A stretch of DNA of 51,938 nt, taken from positions 496-52,433 of the forward strand of contig DFUT01000018.1 in assembly GCA_002381125.1 (NCBI GenBank), given 5' to 3'. How positions within the stretch are numbered: position 1 is the stretch's first letter; each line of letters begins with the position of its first letter. The notes beneath the pieces were generated by a model. The model searched no databases. It saw only the letters and a list, made by a program, of their open reading frames with translations, and had not been told where the DNA came from. The DNA comes from Bacteroidales bacterium UBA4179. Its GTDB lineage: Bacteria; Bacteroidota; Bacteroidia; Bacteroidales; Dysgonomonadaceae. Shown here one piece after another: positions 1 through 9,111 of this stretch. A program made the translations under genes and the position numbers.

Positions 1-55
1 AGTATATCTTTATCTTTTAATTAAATGATTTATAAATGTTAACTTGTTGGGTGAA

Positions 56-1528
56 ATGAAAAAAATAAACGCTTTTATTTTGTTTTCAAATGTAGAACAA
101 ACCAATCAGACGGTTGAGGAGCTTAAACAATCAGGTTTGATCCATAAAATTTTTCTATTATCCGAGAAAAATACGGGAAAATCCATTTCCGGTTGTGAAA
201 AAATTTGTATCGATGCTTTGCAAAGCACAAAAACGATGAAGGAAATTGCTCGGAACTCCGATAGCGATTATACTTTGATTTATCTTAAACCGACCCTACT
301 TCGATTGGGATATTTTGGGTTGGAGCGAATGCTTCGTATTGCCGAGGATACTCGAGCAGGGATGGTGTATGCCGATCATTACAAGGTGATGGATGGCATA
401 AAACAACCTCATCCGGTGATTGATTGCCAAGAGGGAAGTTTGCGCGATGATTTTGATTTTGGTTCGTTGATTCTCTTTAATGCCAACGTATGGAAAGAGG
501 CAGTCGAAAACATGAAAAACGAATCGTATCGATATGCCGGTTTGTATGATCTTCGACTGAAAGTTTCGCAAAAATACCCGATTGTGCATATCAATGAATA
601 CCTTTATACCGAAATTGATCAAGATACCCGTAAATCCGGAGAAAAACTTTTCGATTATGTGGATCCTAAAAACCGTGAGGTGCAGATCGAAATGGAACAG
701 GCTTGTACACAACATTTAAAAGAAGTGGGGGCATTTTTGGAACCGAGGTTTGAGGATGTTACTTTCGACCAACATTTTTTCGAATACGAAGCATCCGTAG
801 TCATTCCCGTGCGTAATCGCATCCGAACCATTCGTGATGCCATTCGGTCGGTGTTGATGCAAAAGACCGATTTCAAATTCAACCTCATTGTGGTTGATAA
901 TCATTCAACCGATGGTACAACGGAGGCCATTGGTGAATTTAAAGACGATGAACGCCTCATTCATCTTATTCCCGATCGCGACGATCTCAATATCGGGGGG
1001 TGTTGGAATTTGGCAGTACATCATGAAAAATGTGGAAAGTTTTCTGTCCAGCTCGATAGCGATGACGTGTACAGCGGAGAAGATACATTGCAGAAAATCG
1101 TCAATGGGTTCTATGAACAAAATTGTGCAATGTTGATAGGTACGTATATGATTACCGATTTCAACATGCAGATGATTCCTCCCGGAATTATCGACCATAG
1201 GGAATGGACTCCGGAAAACGGGCATAACAATGCACTTAGAATTAATGGTCTGGGTGCTCCGCGTGCTTTCTATACACCGCTGCTTCGCGAGATAAAATTG
1301 CCCAATACCGGTTATGGAGAGGATTATGCAGTGGGATTAAACATTTCGCGACGTTACCGTATTGGACGAATTTATGAGGTCTTGTATTATTGTCGCCGTT
1401 GGGAAGGAAATACCGATGCTTCGCTCGATATCGAAAAAATGAATACCAACAATCTTTACAAGGATCGTATTCGTACGTGGGAGTTGCAGGCCAGAAAGCA
1501 GATGAATGCAGGGCGAGCATTTGCTTGA
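56..1528 (+). CDS. Family 2 glycosyltransferase with extra N-terminal domain
   Basis: A 490-residue protein. The C-terminal half is a GT-A family 2 glycosyltransferase. It opens with the strand SVVIPVRNR near residue 247, continues with the nucleotide-sugar stretch VVDNHSTDG, and has the metal-binding DSDD near residues 334-337. The first 240 residues look like a second, degenerate GT-A-like domain with no clear DxD. The ATG at 56 is chosen over an in-frame TTG at 44 because MKKINAFILF starts directly with a beta strand. No signal peptide or membrane segment is seen, so it is probably cytoplasmic. It ends 41 bp before a SpoIID-like gene and heads the peptidoglycan-salvage cluster on the same strand. 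Sugar donor and acceptor cannot be told from sequence. An envelope polysaccharide role is inferred from position only. Confidence 0.8.
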   Translation: MKKINAFILFSNVEQTNQTVEELKQSGLIHKIFLLSEKNTGKSISGCEKICIDALQSTKTMKEIARNSDSDYTLIYLKPTLLRLGYFGLERMLRIAEDTRAGMVYADHYKVMDGIKQPHPVIDCQEGSLRDDFDFGSLILFNANVWKEAVENMKNESYRYAGLYDLRLKVSQKYPIVHINEYLYTEIDQDTRKSGEKLFDYVDPKNREVQIEMEQACTQHLKEVGAFLEPRFEDVTFDQHFFEYEASVVIPVRNRIRTIRDAIRSVLMQKTDFKFNLIVVDNHSTDGTTEAIGEFKDDERLIHLIPDRDDLNIGGCWNLAVHHEKCGKFSVQLDSDDVYSGEDTLQKIVNGFYEQNCAMLIGTYMITDFNMQMIPPGIIDHREWTPENGHNNALRINGLGAPRAFYTPLLREIKLPNTGYGEDYAVGLNISRRYRIGRIYEVLYYCRRWEGNTDASLDIEKMNTNNLYKDRIRTWELQARKQMNAGRAFA

Positions 1529-1569
1529 AATTACGTCACAAACGCTTCAACTATTTAAATACCGGTTTT

Positions 1570-2895
1570 ATGAAAGAACCTTTTATTCAGGTAGGCATTT
1601 TGTTGTCGCAACCCGGAATCGATTTTTCGTTGTCGATGCCTTATCGATTGAATGGGAAGGAAATTCCTCCCGGGGATTATTCGCTAGTGTTCTCCGAGGG
1701 AAAGATTCTTTTTGGGAAGGAGCTTTACGACGAGATGATGTTTGAGCCTTACGAGGTCCATACCGATTCCTTTATATTGAAGGAGGTGATAATTGGTGTA
1801 AATTTTCATTGGGAGCGGAAGGAAGATCAGCGGTTTTTGGGCGGATTGAAGTTTATTGTTGAGGACAATGGAATTACCGCCATCAATATTGTTTCGTTGG
1901 AAGACTATCTCACCAGCGTGATTTCGTCGGAAATGAGTGCTACATCTTCCGAATCGTTGCTGAAAGCTCATGCCGTTATTTCCCGAAGTTGGTTGCTGGC
2001 GCAAGTTCGAAAAGACAAGAATATCAATAACAATCGCAGGAAAAGCACTTCACAAGTGTGCACCGAAAACGAAATCATACGCTGGTATGATCGAGAAGAC
2101 CATGTTCATTTTGATGTTTGTGCCGATGATCATTGTCAGCGCTATCAAGGAATAACCAGACAATCGACCGAGCTGGTAAAGAAAGCGGTAGAAGAGACGC
2201 GGGGAAAGGTGTTGGTATATGAAGAAGCAATTTGCGATACGCGCTTCTATAAGTGTTGCGGTGGTGCAACAGAAACTTTCGAGAATGTATGGGAACCTAT
2301 TGTTCATCCTTATTTGCAAGGGAAAGCCGATAATATGGACGACAATTTTGTGCTTCCCGACTTGACTATTGAAGAAGAGGCCGAAAAGTGGATTCGGACA
2401 TCACCTCCTGCATTTTGCAATACGCAAGATATGAACGTGTTGAAACAGGTGCTGAACGATTATGATCAGGAAACGGCCGATTTTTATCGCTGGAAAGTTG
2501 CCTATTCGCAAAGTGAACTTGCTGCGATTATCAACGAACGTTCGGGTATCGATTACGGCGAAATTGTTGAGTTAATCCCCATACAGCGAGGAACTTCGGG
2601 AAGAATTGTTCGGCTGAAGATTCGTGGTACGAAACGTGAAATGATCATTGGGAAAGAGTTGGAAATCCGCCGCACGTTGTCGCGCTCTCATCTCTATAGT
2701 TCGGCTTTTGTGGTGGATACCGAAGATATCGACGAAAACGGAATCCCCCGGCGGTTTGTGCTTACCGGAGCAGGGTGGGGGCACGGTGTCGGACTCTGTC
2801 AGATTGGTGCTGCCATGATGGCAGTGAAAGGATATGATTACCGACAAATATTGGCGCATTATTACCCCGGTTCGGAAATCGAAATAAAATATTGA
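1570..2895 (+). CDS. SpoIID/LytB-domain protein (amidase enhancer or lytic-glycosylase-like)
   Basis: A 441-residue SpoIID/LytB-type protein. Diagnostic stretches are LEDYLTSVISSEM and LKAHAVISRSW in the first third, and GWGHGVGLCQIGA about 40 residues from the C-terminus. Both are hallmarks of the SpoIID domain, whose members degrade or help degrade denuded peptidoglycan glycan strands. The open frame runs further upstream, but the ATG at 1570 is preferred: earlier residues overlap the glycosyltransferase gene and lack homology. No obvious signal peptide is seen, which is odd for a wall enzyme; export or a periplasmic role is therefore uncertain. The next gene, an AmpG-like permease, starts 4 bp after the stop, so the two are almost certainly co-transcribed. 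Function in MurNAc-containing fragment salvage is inferred from the cluster. Confidence 0.85.
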   Translation: MKEPFIQVGILLSQPGIDFSLSMPYRLNGKEIPPGDYSLVFSEGKILFGKELYDEMMFEPYEVHTDSFILKEVIIGVNFHWERKEDQRFLGGLKFIVEDNGITAINIVSLEDYLTSVISSEMSATSSESLLKAHAVISRSWLLAQVRKDKNINNNRRKSTSQVCTENEIIRWYDREDHVHFDVCADDHCQRYQGITRQSTELVKKAVEETRGKVLVYEEAICDTRFYKCCGGATETFENVWEPIVHPYLQGKADNMDDNFVLPDLTIEEEAEKWIRTSPPAFCNTQDMNVLKQVLNDYDQETADFYRWKVAYSQSELAAIINERSGIDYGEIVELIPIQRGTSGRIVRLKIRGTKREMIIGKELEIRRTLSRSHLYSSAFVVDTEDIDENGIPRRFVLTGAGWGHGVGLCQIGAAMMAVKGYDYRQILAHYYPGSEIEIKY

Positions 2896-2898
2896 AAC

Positions 2899-4230
2899 AT
2901 GGCTGATTTATCCTTAAAACAGAAAACAAAACGTTCTCCATGGGCATGGGTACCCACCCTTTATTTTGCCGAAGGCATTCCTTATGTGGTGGTAATGACG
3001 GTGTCGGTAATCATGTATAAACGGTTCGGATTGTCCAACACCGAAATTGCCCTTTATACAGGTTGGCTTTATTTGCCGTGGGTGATAAAGCCCTTATGGA
3101 GCCCATTTGTCGATATCCTTAAAACCAAACGATGGTGGGTGGTAACCATGCAGTTGCTCCTCGGTGGAGGATTTGCCGGAATCGCTTTTATTCTGCCTAC
3201 GCCATTTTATCTTCAGGCTTCGCTGGCTGTTTTCTGGCTGATGGCTTTCAGTTCCGCTACCCACGATATTGCTGCCGACGGTTTTTACATGTTGGCCTTG
3301 GACGATTCGCAACAATCGTTCTTCGTCGGCATCCGAAGTACCTTTTATCGTTTCGCAACCATTTTCGGACAGGGTGTATTGGTTATTATTGCCGGTTATC
3401 TCGAGAGGGTGACAGGAAAAATTCCTTACGCGTGGAGCATCGTTTTTTTTATTGTTGCCGGATTGTTCATTGCTCTTTTTCTCTATCATCAGTTTATTTT
3501 GCCCAAACCGGCAAGCGATAAAGGCGTTTCTGAGGCAACAGTGACAGGTATTCTGACGGAATTCGAGAAAACGTTCGTTTCTTTTTTCACAAAAAAAGGA
3601 ATCGGGTTGGCCATTGCTTTCATGTTGCTGTACCGATTAGCGGAAGCCATGCTTGTGAAAATTGCTTCTCCCTTTTTACTGGATGCGAGAGAAATCGGAG
3701 GGATGGGACTAACTACCGAACAGGTGGGGATTGTTTATGGAACGATTGGTGTCATTGCGCTCACATTGGGCGGTATTATAGGTGGAATTGTTGCTTCGCG
3801 TCAAGGACTGAAATTCTGGTTATGGCCGATGGCATTAAGTATCACGCTTCCCAACGCTGCTTATCTGTTGTTGGCCGTTTATCAGCCTGAAAGTTTTTTG
3901 TGGATCAATTTGGCGGTGGCGATCGAACAATTTGGATACGGTTTTGGATTTACGGCTTACATGTTGTATTTGATTTATTTTTCGGAAGGAAATTATAAGA
4001 CTGCCCATTATTCCATTTGTACCGGATTCATGGCATTGGGGATGATGTTGCCCGGAATGGCGGCGGGATGGATTCAGGAACAATTGGGATATCACAATTT
4101 CTTTATCTTTATTTTGTTGTGTTCCATCCCGACATTGTTCGTTATTCCTTTCATGAAAATCGATCCCGATTTCGGGAAAGGAAAGAAAAAGGAGGAAGAA
4201 GAGGCAGTGGAACTAATAGATAATCAATAA
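2899..4230 (+). CDS. AmpG-like major facilitator permease
   Basis: A 443-residue integral membrane protein of the major facilitator superfamily with about 12 hydrophobic segments. The N-terminal stretch PTLYFAEGIPYVVV and the following YTGWLYLPWVIKPLWSP match the AmpG/acetyl-CoA-transporter branch, whose best-known member imports GlcNAc-anhydroMurNAc muropeptides across the inner membrane. A short highly charged tail (KGKKKEEEE) ends the protein. It starts 4 bp after the SpoIID-like gene and sits 26 bp before a NamZ-type muramidase, followed by murTKQ, so import of peptidoglycan fragments is the natural role. Substrate specificity is inferred from family and context, and it could equally carry another cell-wall breakdown product. 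Confidence 0.82.
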   Translation: MADLSLKQKTKRSPWAWVPTLYFAEGIPYVVVMTVSVIMYKRFGLSNTEIALYTGWLYLPWVIKPLWSPFVDILKTKRWWVVTMQLLLGGGFAGIAFILPTPFYLQASLAVFWLMAFSSATHDIAADGFYMLALDDSQQSFFVGIRSTFYRFATIFGQGVLVIIAGYLERVTGKIPYAWSIVFFIVAGLFIALFLYHQFILPKPASDKGVSEATVTGILTEFEKTFVSFFTKKGIGLAIAFMLLYRLAEAMLVKIASPFLLDAREIGGMGLTTEQVGIVYGTIGVIALTLGGIIGGIVASRQGLKFWLWPMALSITLPNAAYLLLAVYQPESFLWINLAVAIEQFGYGFGFTAYMLYLIYFSEGNYKTAHYSICTGFMALGMMLPGMAAGWIQEQLGYHNFFIFILLCSIPTLFVIPFMKIDPDFGKGKKKEEEEAVELIDNQ

Positions 4231-4256
4231 ATAAATTGATAAAAACAGATATTCGA

Positions 4257-5495
4257 ATGAAAAAAACCGTGGGATTGTTGGCAATAGGTTGTTGGCTGAT
4301 TGCAACGGCATCTTTTGCCCAAAAAATAAAAATTAAAACCGGGGTTGAAGTCTTGAAAGAAACCGGTTTCAAGGTTTTGCAAGGGAAACGGGTTGGATTG
4401 ATTACCAATCCGACAGGAGTAGATAATTGCCTTAAATCGACCATCGATATTTTGCACGAAGCTCAGGACGTGCACTTGGTTGCTCTGTATGGTCCCGAGC
4501 ACGGCGTTCGCGGAGATGTGTATGCTGGTGACAAAGTCGATACGTTTACCGATCCCAATACGGGAGTTCCTGTATATTCGCTTTATGGAAGTACACGCAA
4601 ACCTACCCCTGAAATGTTGGAAGGTGTGGATGCGTTGGTGTATGATATTCAAGATATTGGTTGTCGTTCGTATACCTATATATCCACCATGTATTTGGCC
4701 ATGCAGGCTGCGGCCGGAAACGACATCGAATTTATCGTTCTCGACCGTCCCAATCCGCTGGGTGGATTGAAAGTGGAAGGTTGCCTGGTGGAAGAGGGTT
4801 TTTTCTCTTTTGTGAGTCAGTTGAAAGTTCCGTATGTTTACGGGTTAACCTGTGGCGAATTGGCAATGTTGATCAACAGTGAATTCATGGGCGATAGGCC
4901 ATGTAAATTGACGGTGGTAAAAATGAAAAAATGGCGGCGAAAAATGACTTTCGACGATACCGGCTTGCCTTGGGTGCCGGCTTCGCCCCATATTCCTTTT
5001 GCTCATTCGGCCTACTTTTATCCCGTTTCGGGGATCTTGGGCGAATTGGGATATATGTCTATCGGTGTGGGTTACACGCTCCCTTTTGAAATATTCGCGG
5101 CCGAATGGGTCGATGCGGAACAATTTGCCAAAGCACTTAATGTCAAACAATTGCCGGGGATTGTTTTTCGCCCTATTCATTTAAAACCCTATTATTCGGT
5201 AGGTCAAGGCAAAAATCTGCATGGTGTACAGGTTTATCTTCGCGATTTCAATAAAGCACGTTTATCGGATGTCCAGTTTCATGTTATGGAAGTGGCTGCA
5301 CAACTTTATCCCGATAAAAAAGTTTTTGATCATGCCGATGAAAATCGCTTCGGAATGTTCGACAAGGTATGTGGTACCGATTTTATTCGCAAGGAATTTT
5401 CTAAAAACCACCGTTTTGCCGATATTCAATCGTATTGGACAAAAGACGAAGAGTCATTCGGCAAACTGGCCAAGAAATATTATCTTTATCGATGA
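4257..5495 (+). CDS. namZ: Exo-beta-N-acetylmuramidase NamZ (DUF1343)
   Basis: A 412-residue DUF1343 protein. This family was shown in Bacillus subtilis to be NamZ, which releases MurNAc from the non-reducing end of glycan chains. Family signatures are GPEHGVRGD and DIQDIGCRSYTY in the first third, FIVLDRPNPLGG, and LPWVPASPHIP further on. The ATG at 4257 gives a classical signal peptide (MKKTVGLLAIGCWLIATASFAQ split at the AQ end), so the enzyme is exported, most likely to the periplasm. An in-frame TTG at 4236 is rejected because it would bury the signal peptide. The gene lies between an AmpG-like permease and a MurT-type MurNAc transporter, so liberated MurNAc would feed directly into the next three gene products. 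Confidence 0.88.
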   Translation: MKKTVGLLAIGCWLIATASFAQKIKIKTGVEVLKETGFKVLQGKRVGLITNPTGVDNCLKSTIDILHEAQDVHLVALYGPEHGVRGDVYAGDKVDTFTDPNTGVPVYSLYGSTRKPTPEMLEGVDALVYDIQDIGCRSYTYISTMYLAMQAAAGNDIEFIVLDRPNPLGGLKVEGCLVEEGFFSFVSQLKVPYVYGLTCGELAMLINSEFMGDRPCKLTVVKMKKWRRKMTFDDTGLPWVPASPHIPFAHSAYFYPVSGILGELGYMSIGVGYTLPFEIFAAEWVDAEQFAKALNVKQLPGIVFRPIHLKPYYSVGQGKNLHGVQVYLRDFNKARLSDVQFHVMEVAAQLYPDKKVFDHADENRFGMFDKVCGTDFIRKEFSKNHRFADIQSYWTKDEESFGKLAKKYYLYR

Positions 5496-5521
5496 TCTAA
5501 AAACAACTTAACGATGAACTT

Positions 5522-6697
5522 ATGAATACGATTGCAGCTTCTCAACAAAACAAGCGCTTGCTTTCGCTCGATATTTTGCGTGGGATTACCATAGCCGGTA
5601 TGATACTGGTAAATAATTCCGGTTCATGGGAATATGTGTATGCTCCTTTGCGTCATGCTTCATGGCACGGATTAACGCCTACCGATTTGGTATTTCCGTT
5701 TTTCATGTTTATTATGGGTGTATCCACGTTTTTTTCGCTGCGAAAATTCGATTTTCGTCCCACGAAGGCATGTGTTTTGAAAATTGTTCGCCGAACGGTA
5801 CTGATTTTCCTTATCGGGCTGGCTTTAAATTGGTTTGGTTCGTTCTGTCGCGGTTTGGCTTCCGGTGAAAGTATTGTGGTAGCAGCCGTTGCCCATTTCG
5901 ATACATTGCGTATTCCGGGTGTTCTGCAACGCCTGGCCTTTGCCTATGGCTTTGCGGCATTGGCTGCAGTGCTGTTCGATCATAAAAGTTTGATTTGGGT
6001 GATTGTAACCCTGTTGGTAGGATATTTTCTGATTTTGTTGTTGGGGAACGGTTTCGAGAAATCGGAAAACAACATCATTGCCATTGTCGACAAGGCGGTT
6101 CTTGGTGTAAATCATATGTATAAAGATGTAGATCCGGCAGGCAATCCCATTGCTTTCGATCCCGAAGGGTTGCTGAGCACCCTTCCTTCCATTGCTCATG
6201 TTCTTATCGGATTTTTGTTCGGAAAACTGATTGTGGAGAACAAAGACAATCACATCAGGGTAGAGAAAACTCTGATATGGGGAACCGTTCTTGCTTTTTC
6301 CGGCTTGCTTCTTCAGTACGGCTGTCCGATCAACAAAAAGATATGGAGTCCGACATTTGTTCTCACTACGACAGGTTTTGCCGCTCAGCTGTTGGGGTTG
6401 CTCATCTGGATTATCGATATCGAAAAGAAAGATAAATGGTGTCGCTTTTTCCATGCTTTTGGGATAAATCCGCTGTTTATTTATGTCTTGTCGGGAGTGC
6501 TTGCAAATATTGTCGGCAATATCAAAGTTTCACATCTTGGAGAAACTGTTTCGTTGAAAGGATATATTTACACCGTTTTGCTTCAACCGTGGGCGGGCAA
6601 TTATTTTGGTTCGTTGCTCTATGCTTTGTTGTTTGTAACTCTTTGCTGGGCATTCGGGTATATTTTGTATAAGAAGAATATTTACATTAAGATTTAA
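5522..6697 (+). CDS. murT: MurNAc inner-membrane transporter MurT-type (DUF5009 / acyltransferase-like)
   Basis: A 391-residue polytopic membrane protein with around ten hydrophobic segments. It belongs to the DUF5009/heparan-alpha-glucosaminide acetyltransferase-like group. The N-terminal RLLSLDILRGITIAGMILVN and HGLTPTDLVFPFFMFIMG are typical. In Tannerella forsythia a protein of this kind, MurT, was identified as the MurNAc transporter encoded next to murK and murQ. The same order murT-murK-murQ occurs here, and that is the main reason for the name. It starts 26 bp after namZ. Without the neighbours it could be called only an acyltransferase-like membrane protein; whether it also acetylates sugar is unknown. 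Confidence 0.75.
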   Translation: MNTIAASQQNKRLLSLDILRGITIAGMILVNNSGSWEYVYAPLRHASWHGLTPTDLVFPFFMFIMGVSTFFSLRKFDFRPTKACVLKIVRRTVLIFLIGLALNWFGSFCRGLASGESIVVAAVAHFDTLRIPGVLQRLAFAYGFAALAAVLFDHKSLIWVIVTLLVGYFLILLLGNGFEKSENNIIAIVDKAVLGVNHMYKDVDPAGNPIAFDPEGLLSTLPSIAHVLIGFLFGKLIVENKDNHIRVEKTLIWGTVLAFSGLLLQYGCPINKKIWSPTFVLTTTGFAAQLLGLLIWIIDIEKKDKWCRFFHAFGINPLFIYVLSGVLANIVGNIKVSHLGETVSLKGYIYTVLLQPWAGNYFGSLLYALLFVTLCWAFGYILYKKNIYIKI

Positions 6698-6791
6698 TTT
6701 TTAGCTGCGGCATTGAGCCTGCGTTGTTATAAATTGCGAAATGGAGTGAACCTACTTTTTGGAAAGGACTCGGTATTTAAATGATAGAATT

Positions 6792-7634
6792 ATGAAAGAG
6801 ATTTTGATTGCCGATAGTGGGGCAACAAAAACCGATTGGTGTGTGGCAAAAAACGGTGAAATACTTTTTCGGTTTACGGGTAAAGGCATCAGTCCGGTTT
6901 ATCAGTCGGAGGACGAAATTGCCGAAGAAATTCAAAAGAATGTACAACCTCGTTTGAGCAACCGTTCGATAGGTGCTGTTTACTTTTATGGAAGTGGTTG
7001 TATTCCCGAAAAGACAGTAGTCGTGCGCAGTGCGATCCGAAGGTCGTTGCCAATAGAGACTATTGAGGTATATAGCGATCTTATTGCGGCTGCTCATGCA
7101 CTTTGCGGGCGTGAGGCGGGGATAGCGTGTATTCTTGGTACAGGGAGTAATTCTTGTGAATGGGATGGAGAAAAGATTGTGAAACACGTTCCTCCACTGG
7201 GTTTTATCCTTGGCGATGAGGGGAGTGGAGCCGTATTGGGTAAATTGTTGGTAAGCGATGCGCTCAAAAATCAACTCTCTCCGGGTTTAAAAGAAAAGTT
7301 GCTCGAACAATACGGGCTTACGCAGGCCATCATCATCGATAGAGTATATAAACAGCCTTTTCCAAGCCGATTTTTGGCAAGTCTTTCTCCGTTTATTTTG
7401 GAAAATATCGACGATCCTACCACGCGGCATATTGTTGATAAAAGTTTTTCCGATTTTTTTGAAAGAAACGTCATGCAGTATAATTATCAAGAAAATAAGG
7501 TTAATTTTGTAGGGTCAATTGCTTTTTATTACATCGATTATTTGAAAAGTATAGCAACAGAGAAGGGAATGCGGCTCGGCACTATTTATGCTTCTCCTAT
7601 GGAAGGCTTGGTAAAATATTATGCTTCTTTCTGA
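6792..7634 (+). CDS. murK: N-acetylmuramic acid kinase MurK-type (BadF/BadG ATPase family)
   Basis: A 280-residue ASKHA-fold sugar kinase of the BadF/BadG/BcrA/BcrD (N-acetylglucosamine kinase-like) family. ATP-phosphate motifs are visible: DSGATKTDW at residues 8-16, GTGSN at 116-120 and GDEGSG at 141-146. In this setting the expected reaction is ATP-dependent phosphorylation of cytoplasmic MurNAc to MurNAc-6-phosphate, which MurQ then cleaves. The ATG at 6792 is preferred to an upstream in-frame start because it begins directly with the first beta strand and phosphate-1 loop. A 94-bp gap separates it from murT and contains a loose promoter-like TACTTTTTGG, so partly independent expression is possible. 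A GlcNAc kinase is the alternative if context is ignored. Confidence 0.82.
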   Translation: MKEILIADSGATKTDWCVAKNGEILFRFTGKGISPVYQSEDEIAEEIQKNVQPRLSNRSIGAVYFYGSGCIPEKTVVVRSAIRRSLPIETIEVYSDLIAAAHALCGREAGIACILGTGSNSCEWDGEKIVKHVPPLGFILGDEGSGAVLGKLLVSDALKNQLSPGLKEKLLEQYGLTQAIIIDRVYKQPFPSRFLASLSPFILENIDDPTTRHIVDKSFSDFFERNVMQYNYQENKVNFVGSIAFYYIDYLKSIATEKGMRLGTIYASPMEGLVKYYASF

Positions 7635-7698
7635 TGTCTTATGCATTTGGATGAACATAAAAAAGACGTTTAATGAATATTTAATCAAATCAATCAAT

Positions 7699-8520
7699 AT
7701 GACTTTTATTAAAATAACAGAACAACCTTCATTGTACGATAATTTGGAAAAGAAATCGATACGCGAGATTCTTACGGAAATTAATCGGGAAGATCACAAA
7801 GTGCCACCGGCAGTAAAAGAGACCATTCCCGAAATCGAAAAGCTTGTGACGGCTGTTGTGGAGCGTATGAAACGTGGCGGTCGATTGTTCTACATTGGTG
7901 CAGGTACAAGTGGCAGACTAGGGGTATTGGACGCATCGGAAATACCGCCTACGTATGGCTTGCCGAATACTTTTGTGATTGGAATAATAGCCGGTGGCGA
8001 TGTTGCTTTGCGCAATCCCGTGGAGGCTGCCGAAGATGATATGGGAAAAGGTTGGGAAGATTTACAGGCATATAATGTGAATAAAACCGATACAGTGGTA
8101 GGTATTGCTGCATCCGGGATGACTCCTTACGTAATTGGTGCTTTGCGAAAAGCACGTGAAAATGGTATTCTTACGGCAGCCATCTGCTGCAATCCCAATT
8201 CGCCTGTGGCGGCAGAAGCCGAAATCAAGATTGAACCTATCGTAGGACCGGAGTATGTGACGGGTAGCACGCGAATGAAAGCAGGAACGGCACAGAAACT
8301 GGTACTGAACATGATCAGCACAACCACGATGATTAAACTTGGCAGAGTGAAAGGAAATCGTATGGTGAACATGCAACTCACCAATCAAAAGCTGATTGAC
8401 AGAGGTACGCGCATACTGGTTGAGGAATTGGGATTAAGTTATGAGCAAGCCAAAAATCTGCTTTTGCTTCATGGTTCGGTAAAAGCTGCTTTGGATAGCT
8501 ATCGGAACAATTTGCAGTGA
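7699..8520 (+). CDS. murQ: N-acetylmuramic acid 6-phosphate etherase MurQ
   Basis: A 273-residue SIS-domain lyase that splits the lactyl ether of MurNAc-6-phosphate to give GlcNAc-6-phosphate and D-lactate. Signature stretches are GAGTSGRLGVLDASE (residues 67-81) and NPVEAAEDD, with Glu81 and Glu112 aligning by eye with the two catalytic glutamates of E. coli MurQ, and TGSTRMKAGTAQK in the second half. The ATG at 7699 starts the conserved TEQPSLYDNLEK region; the longer open frame upstream overlaps murK and is not conserved-looking. It follows murK by 64 bp, completing the MurNAc catabolic set. Cytoplasmic enzyme; confidence is high because the motifs are unmistakable. Confidence 0.95.
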   Translation: MTFIKITEQPSLYDNLEKKSIREILTEINREDHKVPPAVKETIPEIEKLVTAVVERMKRGGRLFYIGAGTSGRLGVLDASEIPPTYGLPNTFVIGIIAGGDVALRNPVEAAEDDMGKGWEDLQAYNVNKTDTVVGIAASGMTPYVIGALRKARENGILTAAICCNPNSPVAAEAEIKIEPIVGPEYVTGSTRMKAGTAQKLVLNMISTTTMIKLGRVKGNRMVNMQLTNQKLIDRGTRILVEELGLSYEQAKNLLLLHGSVKAALDSYRNNLQ

Positions 8521-8532
8521 TGTTGTTTGCTT

Positions 8533-8874
8533 ATGGCTATCATTATTAAAACGGATAACCCTCATCTTTTGCTCGATAAAATTTACGATGCTATCGACAA
8601 TAAAAAAGTCGATAAATGGGTGCGTACCAACGATGGTCGATTTACGCACTCTCCTTTATTATGGAAAAACGAGGCTTTTTTTAAACCTCAGATATGGGTA
8701 GATGAAAATGAATTGAGGTTTGGACTGATAAAACGAAAAGATCGCAAGCACGTTTCTTCAAAATTATACACTGTCTATCATGCCAAATTCATTGAGATGC
8801 TGTTGGCGAATTTTGATATGGATTTTTTTCAAGTAACCGCAACTGCCATGAAAACTGAACCGGACGATTTTTAA
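8533..8874 (+). CDS. Conserved-looking hypothetical protein (113 aa)
   Basis: A small soluble protein of 113 residues with no signal peptide or membrane segment. It is rich in aromatic and charged residues. I do not recognise a named family. It begins 12 bp after murQ on the same strand (ATG at 8533; a TTG at 8527 is also in frame) and is followed by a 275-bp gap, so it is probably the last gene of the salvage cluster. Codon usage matches the neighbours, which supports a real gene. A role in cell-wall recycling is possible by position only. Confidence 0.65.
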   Translation: MAIIIKTDNPHLLLDKIYDAIDNKKVDKWVRTNDGRFTHSPLLWKNEAFFKPQIWVDENELRFGLIKRKDRKHVSSKLYTVYHAKFIEMLLANFDMDFFQVTATAMKTEPDDF

Positions 8875-8966
8875 AAGAATATTTAGAAATTGTTCAGGAT
8901 GGCGGGTTTTGTTTTTTACCTGCGCATCCTGTTTTTATCGCAACACGTGTACAAAAAAAAAAAATG

Positions 8967-9110
8967 ATGTAAATAAATTTGGAGATCGGTTGCTATTCGT
9001 TGACAGGCGGTTATAAAACGCCCTTGAAGGAGTTCCTTGAGGTTTCAGGCAGAAACCCTAAAATCAGAATGAAAACAGGAACAATGTTCGCAATAGTTGA
9101 AAAAATATGA
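8967..9110 (+). pseudogene. Decayed partial copy of the YkoF-like gene found at 12898
   Basis: Translation from ATG 8967 gives M, a TAA stop at codon 2, then about 40 codons that closely match the N-terminal half of the protein encoded at 12898-13155. Both contain YSLT-x-x-YKTP, KEFL and NPKI, followed by KTGTM. The upstream spacer ending in a run of A is also shared with the sequence before 12898. Similarity stops after the KTGTM codons near 9086, and the frame ends at TGA 9108-9110. The premature stop and missing C-terminal half make it a pseudogene. It probably arose by duplication of, or recombination with, the intact locus 4 kb downstream. Confidence 0.8.
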
Positions 9111-9111
9111 A

